NCBI GenBank assembly: GCA_029747015.1
Contig: JAKOGI010002152.1
Span: 50,001-114,000 of the forward strand
Source: Carnegiea gigantea
Lineage: Eukaryota; Streptophyta; Magnoliopsida; Caryophyllales; Cactaceae
Length of the DNA: 64,000 nt
Direction: 5' to 3'
This document shows, one piece after another, positions 58,586-64,000 of the stretch. Both the position numbers and the translations under genes were made by a program. The notes beneath the pieces are model-generated. The model searched no databases. It saw only the letters and a list, made by a program, of their open reading frames with translations, and had not been told where the DNA came from. Position 1 is the first letter of the stretch. Each line of letters begins with the position of its first letter.

Positions 58586-59509
58586 TATGTATGCAAAAGA
58601 ACAACACAGTAAGAAGGCAAGACATCAACTAATGAGAGAGAAAGGGCCAATGACATAGCCCTTCAGCTCCCATTTTGTGCAAAGAATAACAAAGATTACA
58701 GAGGATTTATGAGCCCAAGAGAAAATCCTTGCTGAATATGTATTTCATCCATCACAGAACCTTGATTCAAAGTAAGCACTAAAACTACCAAAGAGAAAAC
58801 ACTTACAAACACTTAAATCATAATGAATATATACTTACATTTTTTTTTCTTTTTCTTACTAAATTAGTGAAGAATTGTTTGATATCGAAACAGATGTTGC
58901 ACATTGCTATCACATGTTAACCATGCATCCAAGAGAATACATTGATGTACATGTGATCAATGTCTGGCTGCTATCCTCAACAACTTGGAGAGAAAAAGAA
59001 GTTAAGGATCTCCAAGAAGATTTTTTACACCAGCTGATGCAATGGTAAATACATACTTTTTTTTCACAAATACAAATAATCGAACATCTAATGATACTGC
59101 TGTGAAAATGCAGTCAACCTTGGACCTCTTGATAAATACAGCAAAATCAGAGGAGGTAAGGTACATTGATTTTGAAACAATTCTTCAGAGAGAATTGCAG
59201 AGATGTGACAAATGGATATCAGCAAAACAATTGCAGCTGGTAGGCATTTATCTAATACGTTTTAATTGTATATTAAAATACCACATTAAATAATATTAAT
59301 CATTCTCCAATTTGAAGGTTTTCTTCCCGGTATGTCACAAGAAGTACTTCTTCATCTTCTACTTTGATTTAAAGGAGGAAGGGCTTGATACTATGGACAA
59401 TATGCACATAACTACTCCATACAAAATAACATATGGAGAAACACATCTATTAGTTGCACGTTCAAATGCTCACTGATTCATTCACTTTATAATAAATCAA
59501 AACCCATAT

Positions 59510-59715
59510 CTAGTGAACTAACAAATTTGGTGAGCTAACACATACTCATGGTGAGCTAACGTATAATCTTGGTGAGCTAACACACGTATTTGGTGAGCTA
59601 AGACACATATGTAGTAAGCTAAGGCACATATGTAGTGTGCTGAGCTAACACATATTCTTGGTGATCTAACACACATATTTGGTGAGCTATTAACCAATTC
59701 CAGTGAGCTGCACAA
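59510..59715 (+). repeat. AGTGAGC array B6 (intron 10)
   Basis: Counterpart of A6, with at least one extra unit (AGTAAGCTAAGGCACATATG), 22-24 bp period. Confidence 0.87.
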
Positions 59716-60354
59716 AGTTGTTTGTTGTACACAGGCAAGAACTTTTGGGAGATTTCTTCAAGAGAGTGTTGGCCACCCTAAACATGAAATTGTGAAGAAG
59801 ATGAAACCAATGTGAATGAGAATGCCATGGAGAACAACAGATAATGTCACAAACTGTGGAATTTTTTGCATGAGGCACATGGAGTCTTACTTTGGCCAAG
59901 CAAATAAATGGGATTGTAGTTTCAAGAAAAATGAAGTAAGTCTACCAAAAATATTTTCTCTACAAAAATATCTTTAAATAAATACAACACTTATTAAGGG
60001 GTTGTTTCCTTTTTTTTTGTTTTGTTTGCAAGACAAAAATCTATTTGATGTAATGTGAGCACGATACTGCTGTGAAATCATCAGCAATGAAGAAAATATA
60101 TACAAGAATAGAGTGAAGAGGCTTGCAAAGGAGTTCCATGATAAACAACAAGTAGAACTGAATGCAAAATCAGGCCAACCTTAAGTGCCAACAGCATGAC
60201 TAATCAACCTTGCTTTAAGTTAGATTAATTTTAGGAACTTATGTACCCAACAGTCTCAAATGAACACTATTAATATGCTTACCTTTAATCGTGGTGAAGT
60301 ACTAGTAAACAGCATTTACTATTGGATATTTTATATCTTTCACTATGCTTAATT

Positions 60355-60630
60355 CTAGTGAGCTAGAAGACAAACCCAGCGAGCTAATAGCCAAACCCAG
60401 TTAGCTATATCTTTTACTATGCTTAATTCTATAAATAATGCAAAATCAAACCAGAATGAGATTTTTTTTATAATGTTAAGTCAAATATTAAAGTGTTCAA
60501 CGTGTCATTGACATAGAATGCTATACTTTTATAATGTTAAGTCATCAAACATATGATAATAGTTTTGTAAAAAATAGTGAGCTAACAGATGAAACTAGTG
60601 AGCCATGAATCTTCAGTAGTGAGCAACATA
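60355..60630 (+). repeat. AGTGAGC array B7 (between the convergent genes)
   Basis: Counterpart of A7, sparse. Confidence 0.65.
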
Positions 60631-60949
60631 TTATAAGTGTCAAAAGTATTCACCCTATTATAAACTTCAAAATTATTCAACATAATTTACTTAATTTTCA
60701 AATACAAAAACAATTCTCAATCACAAAAACATAAAAACATCATAATGAATAAAAATGCAAGTTTGAAATTTATTAATCAACATACAAATTTACATTTGAA
60801 GATTTGTTCAAAAAAAACTATTGAATGGCCCGGATGCAAAAAACATCATTAATGGTGGAAGTCAATGTCCTCTTTCACGATAGCAAAATTTCATGCTTGA
60901 TTCCCACGTAACCTATCTTACAAAATAAAAAAGCATATACATATCTTTA

Positions 60950-61405
60950 GTGAACCAAAGTGTAAATGTAGTGAGGAGATAGACTATATTAGTGAGCCAA
61001 TACATATTTTAAGTGAGCAGATACACTATATTAGTGAGAGTATTACCCTTGAATGCTAGCAGCTTCAAAAGCAGCATTTAACTGATTGTTAGGAATCCTA
61101 TCCCCATTTGATTGGCTCAACCTTTCATCAAAAATCAAGTTAAAAACCCTATACATTTCATTAAAATCTACCGCTAGTTTAGATGCACCTGGTAGGTTAG
61201 ATGAACCTGCAACAAGAACCTAAACCATAACAGGAAAAACGTATTTTTAGTGAGCACATGCATATATTTAGTGAGCCAACGTAATGTAATGAGTGAAACC
61301 TGTAAGACTAACAGTGTGAGAACTGAAAAATATAGTGAACTAATACAAACTTCTAGTGATCAGATACCCTATATTAGTGAGCGTATTAACACTTTTAGTG
61401 AGCCA
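60950..61405 (+). repeat. AGTGAGC array B8 (3' introns of transposase gene)
   Basis: Counterpart of A8. Confidence 0.78.
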
Positions 61406-62519
61406 AAACACAGAATAATTCTACTGGTCTTAGCAGCAAACTCCGCAAACTCCAAAAAGATATTATTATAAGAAATATACCTTATTCAATGAGATTGTCA
61501 ATAGAATTTCACCTAAGGTTGAGATACATCTCCTCCATTTCTTGAAGAAAATCTTACCTTTCTTGATCTAACAATGTTTGATATCTTCTTCGACGTACTC
61601 TTCGCCCTGACATTCCTTCACCTTTCTTCCTCGAATCTTTAGGGTTACCAATGATTTTATTACCAGCACTAGACTTTTGATCATTTTCAGTGTCTAAAAC
61701 ATAAACTGAACCCACAATAGCACCAACATCAGCCTTCAACTTGGCGAAAGCTTCTTCACATAGCTTTCTTGCTTGAGTATTTGATTCACTTGCAAGAAGC
61801 AAAGTCTAACACTACCTATGCATCTGAACCCTCCATATGGAACCAGGAACACAAACTGCATTACCACTTGGAGCTTCTTCTACAACTCGGGGGGATCTTG
61901 CTAGCCTAGTCCATCATTTCGAATATATTGATCAGGGACTTTAAGCACACAATGAACGTTGAAAATCCGCTAGCACTGGTAGCAAAGAATACCACTCTCA
62001 CTGTACTTTTTACAGTCATAAACAAAATTATGGTCTGAAAGATTAAATCTAACCACAAACCCAAACTTCTTCGAAAGGCAGTTCTCATACACAACATATG
62101 TATGCTCTGTGCCGTAGGGGGTTTCACTTGAGCTAAGAAGATCTTGACAACACTCTTCTCCTTTAATATATTCATTCTCAAACACTTTGTATAAGTTGTT
62201 CGTATAGATCTTCGAAGCATGCTGCAAAATGCTAACATATGGCAAGTACATCTCCAAAAAACCATCCTTACTTTTCACATTCTCACCACTTAGTAACAAC
62301 GTCACAGAATATATTATAAAAATCAAACAACCCACAAGTGGTGTTGACTTTCTTTCACAAAGAAGCATTTGTCGACTCACTCCTTTGTGATGATAAAATG
62401 CCACCAGAGAAAATATCATTACAAAAAGCTGAACACCGTTTCTCCTTTCAACCGATACAATCTAACCAACCAAGCATTTTTAGCATATTTATACTCTTCA
62501 ACCAACCTAACACATAAGA

Positions 62520-62665
62520 ACAGTGAGCACAAAGTAATAAGTTAGTGAGCAGAAAAATGTAACCTTTGTGAGCAGAAGGCATAGTCTAGTGAGCAGACAC
62601 ATATAACCTTGGTGAGCAAACACTAGTAATTAATGAGCAGAAAGCAATAACTTGGTGAGCACATT
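62520..62665 (+). repeat. AGTGAGC array B9 (transposase intron)
   Basis: Counterpart of A9. Units TTGGTGAGCAAACACTAG and TTAGTGAGCAGAAAAATG. Confidence 0.83.
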
Positions 62666-63519
62666 AATAAATAGAAAACAGAGAGAGGGCTCACCTCTGC
62701 CAACAAAAATTAAACTCTGCTTCTGTATCACATCTCATCAAAACATAGTCAAACTTATCAACAAATCCACCCAAAATCCTAAGATGACCAATATTGTTTT
62801 TTGAATTCTCTAAGATGTGCCAAGCACACAACCGAGTAATAGTGAACCTTCGGCCTCATTTCATAGAAGCCAATAAGCATGCCAAACTTTCATACCATTT
62901 CTTTTCATCTTTTGGAAAAAGTCCACATGAGCTTTCTCGACCTATATGACCTTATCTTCCAAAAGTAATTCATGATTATGAACCATTTCATGCTTCATAC
63001 AAACCCATTCCCCATTAGGTTAAATGTAAAATATAGCCCTAGCTTTACAATTGCACCTCCGGCTCCATTTTGTAAATGTCTTATCTTTTTTTTTTCCGGG
63101 ACACCTTTTAACACCTTGTTTACTGCAAGAAAACTCCCTTGAACAAACCTCTTATGAACCCTCTCTCCTTCGCAACTTGCCACACCTAATGGAAAAACCC
63201 TTAGGGAAAGCATACTCATCGTGTACCTCAAATGCTGCATTTATAGAACTAATCATTTTACCAATCAGCTCTAATTCATCAAATTCCTTCACTTCAACAA
63301 CACATTCATCATCATCTACACATTTTCCTTATCAATCACAACACAATTAGACACACCACTGATAATATTACCATCATCAGAAGCCATGCCTTTGCCCTTT
63401 GAACCACCAGTAAGATTATACAAAATCCTAACATAATCATCAATATCAACAGCTTCAGCAACAGAACGATCTAATGTAGATAGCAAAAATGAAGTATCAT
63501 TTGCAAAAAACAACATAAT

Positions 63520-64000
63520 TTTTGTGGTGAGCTATAATGCATAATTGGTGAGCACAAGCTTCATTCCAGTGAGCCAACCGTTAGTTTTAGTGAGCAGAAA
63601 AATGCTCTGCAGTGGAAAGCAACAAAATTTTTATAGTGAGCTATATTGATTATAGTGAGCTATTGTTTTCCCTAGTGATTACATTTGGTGAGCAGAGATC
63701 TGATTTATGATTACTAAATACAAGCTGAATTCCAGTGAGCTAAATGTGTTTCTTTAGTAAGCCAACAACTATATTTAGTGAGCACATAATTATATTGATG
63801 AGCTATTGTTTCTCATACGTACATACCAACAATAAAAGTATCATCTGAGAAATAGCCACAATATTTGTGGTGATCTGTAATGCAAAATAGGTGAGAACAA
63901 AGTTGAATCCTAGTAAGCCAAATGTCTCTTCAAGTGAGCAAAAAACTGCTCTGTAGTACAAGGCAATATATTTTTTATAGTGAGCTAAATGAATACATTT
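63520..64000 (+). repeat. AGTGAGC array B10 (upstream of or in the first intron of transposase)
   Basis: Eleven exact GTGAGC cores in 480 bp, such as TATAGTGAGCTATATTGATT. The array runs off the window. In unit A this part is missing because of the Athila-like element and the rearrangement. Confidence 0.85.

Larger units (their letters stand above)
33783..60203 (+). pseudogene. ULP1-like cysteine protease gene of a MULE, copy B (dead, interrupted)
   Basis: Exons matching copy A: 33783-33853, 34643-34729, 34811-34884, 35359-36879, 56949-57238, 57338-58144, about 58596-58770, and on to the stop near 60201. Exons 1-3 are open here, including exon 2, which is broken in A. Intron 4 (36880-56948) now holds TR-GAG2, a Sirevirus and a solo LTR. 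Exon 4 carries the Lys/Glu-rich part and the FGGFLHLQVNELPEDLC...LTLALPIGG domain. Damage: stop near 35597, a W-to-stop in exon 5 (GGCTAG near 57018), a 1-nt deletion in exon 5, TGA in exon 6, and acceptor AG changed to AA before exons 6 and 7 (57336-57337 and near 58594). In the protease domain, His and Asp are in frame and the nucleophile is kept as Cys (NCG, codon 59855-59857), although the normally preceding Asp is Asn. Confidence 0.8.
60780..63516 (-). pseudogene. FAR1-type MULE transposase gene, copy B (catalytic core deleted)
   Basis: The same gene as 26296-23169. The N-terminus, lost in A, is present here (63516-63340: a short leader, then MASDDGNIISGVSNCVV). The FAR1 zinc domain, the SWIM-like domain (CDCKKYSESGILCYQC near 62030) and the basic tail (RRVRRRRYQ near 61590) are recognisable. 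A 472-bp segment present in A (25237-25708) is missing at 62830-62833. It held the first two catalytic acids and the HRLC block, and the join has a 4-bp overlap (AACC). Stops in FYI*PNGEW (near 63018) and after MHR (near 61805) are shared with copy A; others are private. It cannot encode an active transposase. Confidence 0.8.
33380..64000. mobile_element. MULE-type element carrying a ULP1-like gene, copy B (continues past window)
   Basis: It has the same gene order as copy A: ULP1-like gene (+) 33783-60203 and transposase gene (-) 63516-60780. It is expanded by TR-GAG2 with a nested Sirevirus and a probable solo LTR. The sequence is still inside an AGTGAGC array at 64000, so the right terminus and terminal inverted repeat are not visible. 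Without nested insertions the visible element is about 11 kb. Confidence 0.65.

Overview
The window is repeat-rich plant nuclear DNA. Almost everything in it is transposon-derived, and the only credible host gene is a small cysteine-rich antimicrobial-peptide gene present in two copies. Plant-specific LTR retrotransposons (a Sirevirus-type copia, an Athila-like gypsy, gag-only elements), a FAR1-type MULE transposase paired with a ULP1-like protease gene, and GC-AG/GT-AG introns all point to an angiosperm. The peptide is of the six-cysteine knottin type known from Mirabilis and Phytolacca, so a eudicot of the order Caryophyllales is my best guess (moderate confidence).

Layout. 1-5537: a minus-strand gag-only LTR retrotransposon (TR-GAG1), left end outside the window, inserted in a minus-strand LINE remnant (5538-6476). 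6477-9747: AT-rich DNA without a recognisable gene. 9848-26296 (unit A) and 28810 to at least 64000 (unit B) are two diverged copies of one segment. By eye they differ by about 4-6% outside nested elements. Each copy holds, in order, the knottin gene (-), non-coding DNA, a decayed ULP1-like gene (+, 12 exons) and a decayed FAR1/MULE transposase gene (-) converging on it. Unit A ends in a truncated Athila-like gypsy element (26297-28816), joined to unit B at a short microhomology.

Both units carry a second gag-only LTR element (TR-GAG2) at the same site in ULP1 intron 4. In A it is reduced to its 3' part (15798-19037). In B it keeps both LTRs (37129-56510) and has received a young Sirevirus (38869-49763) and a probable 3-kb solo LTR (49851-52809). 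B alone also has a 2.3-kb LTR element (30814-33146).

The most unusual signal is a short degenerate repeat, core AGTGAGC. It fills the introns and intergenic parts of the ULP1/MULE element in about ten sub-arrays per unit, always in the same orientation whichever strand the gene lies on. It is absent from the rest of the window. The ULP1 exon phases join correctly through these arrays, so they are true introns of a once-functional gene. Both units are broken: A has lost the ULP1 catalytic cysteine, and B has lost the transposase catalytic core. The only near-intact coding capacity is the Sirevirus (gag, pol with one frameshift, env-like ORF with one stop) and the two knottin genes.
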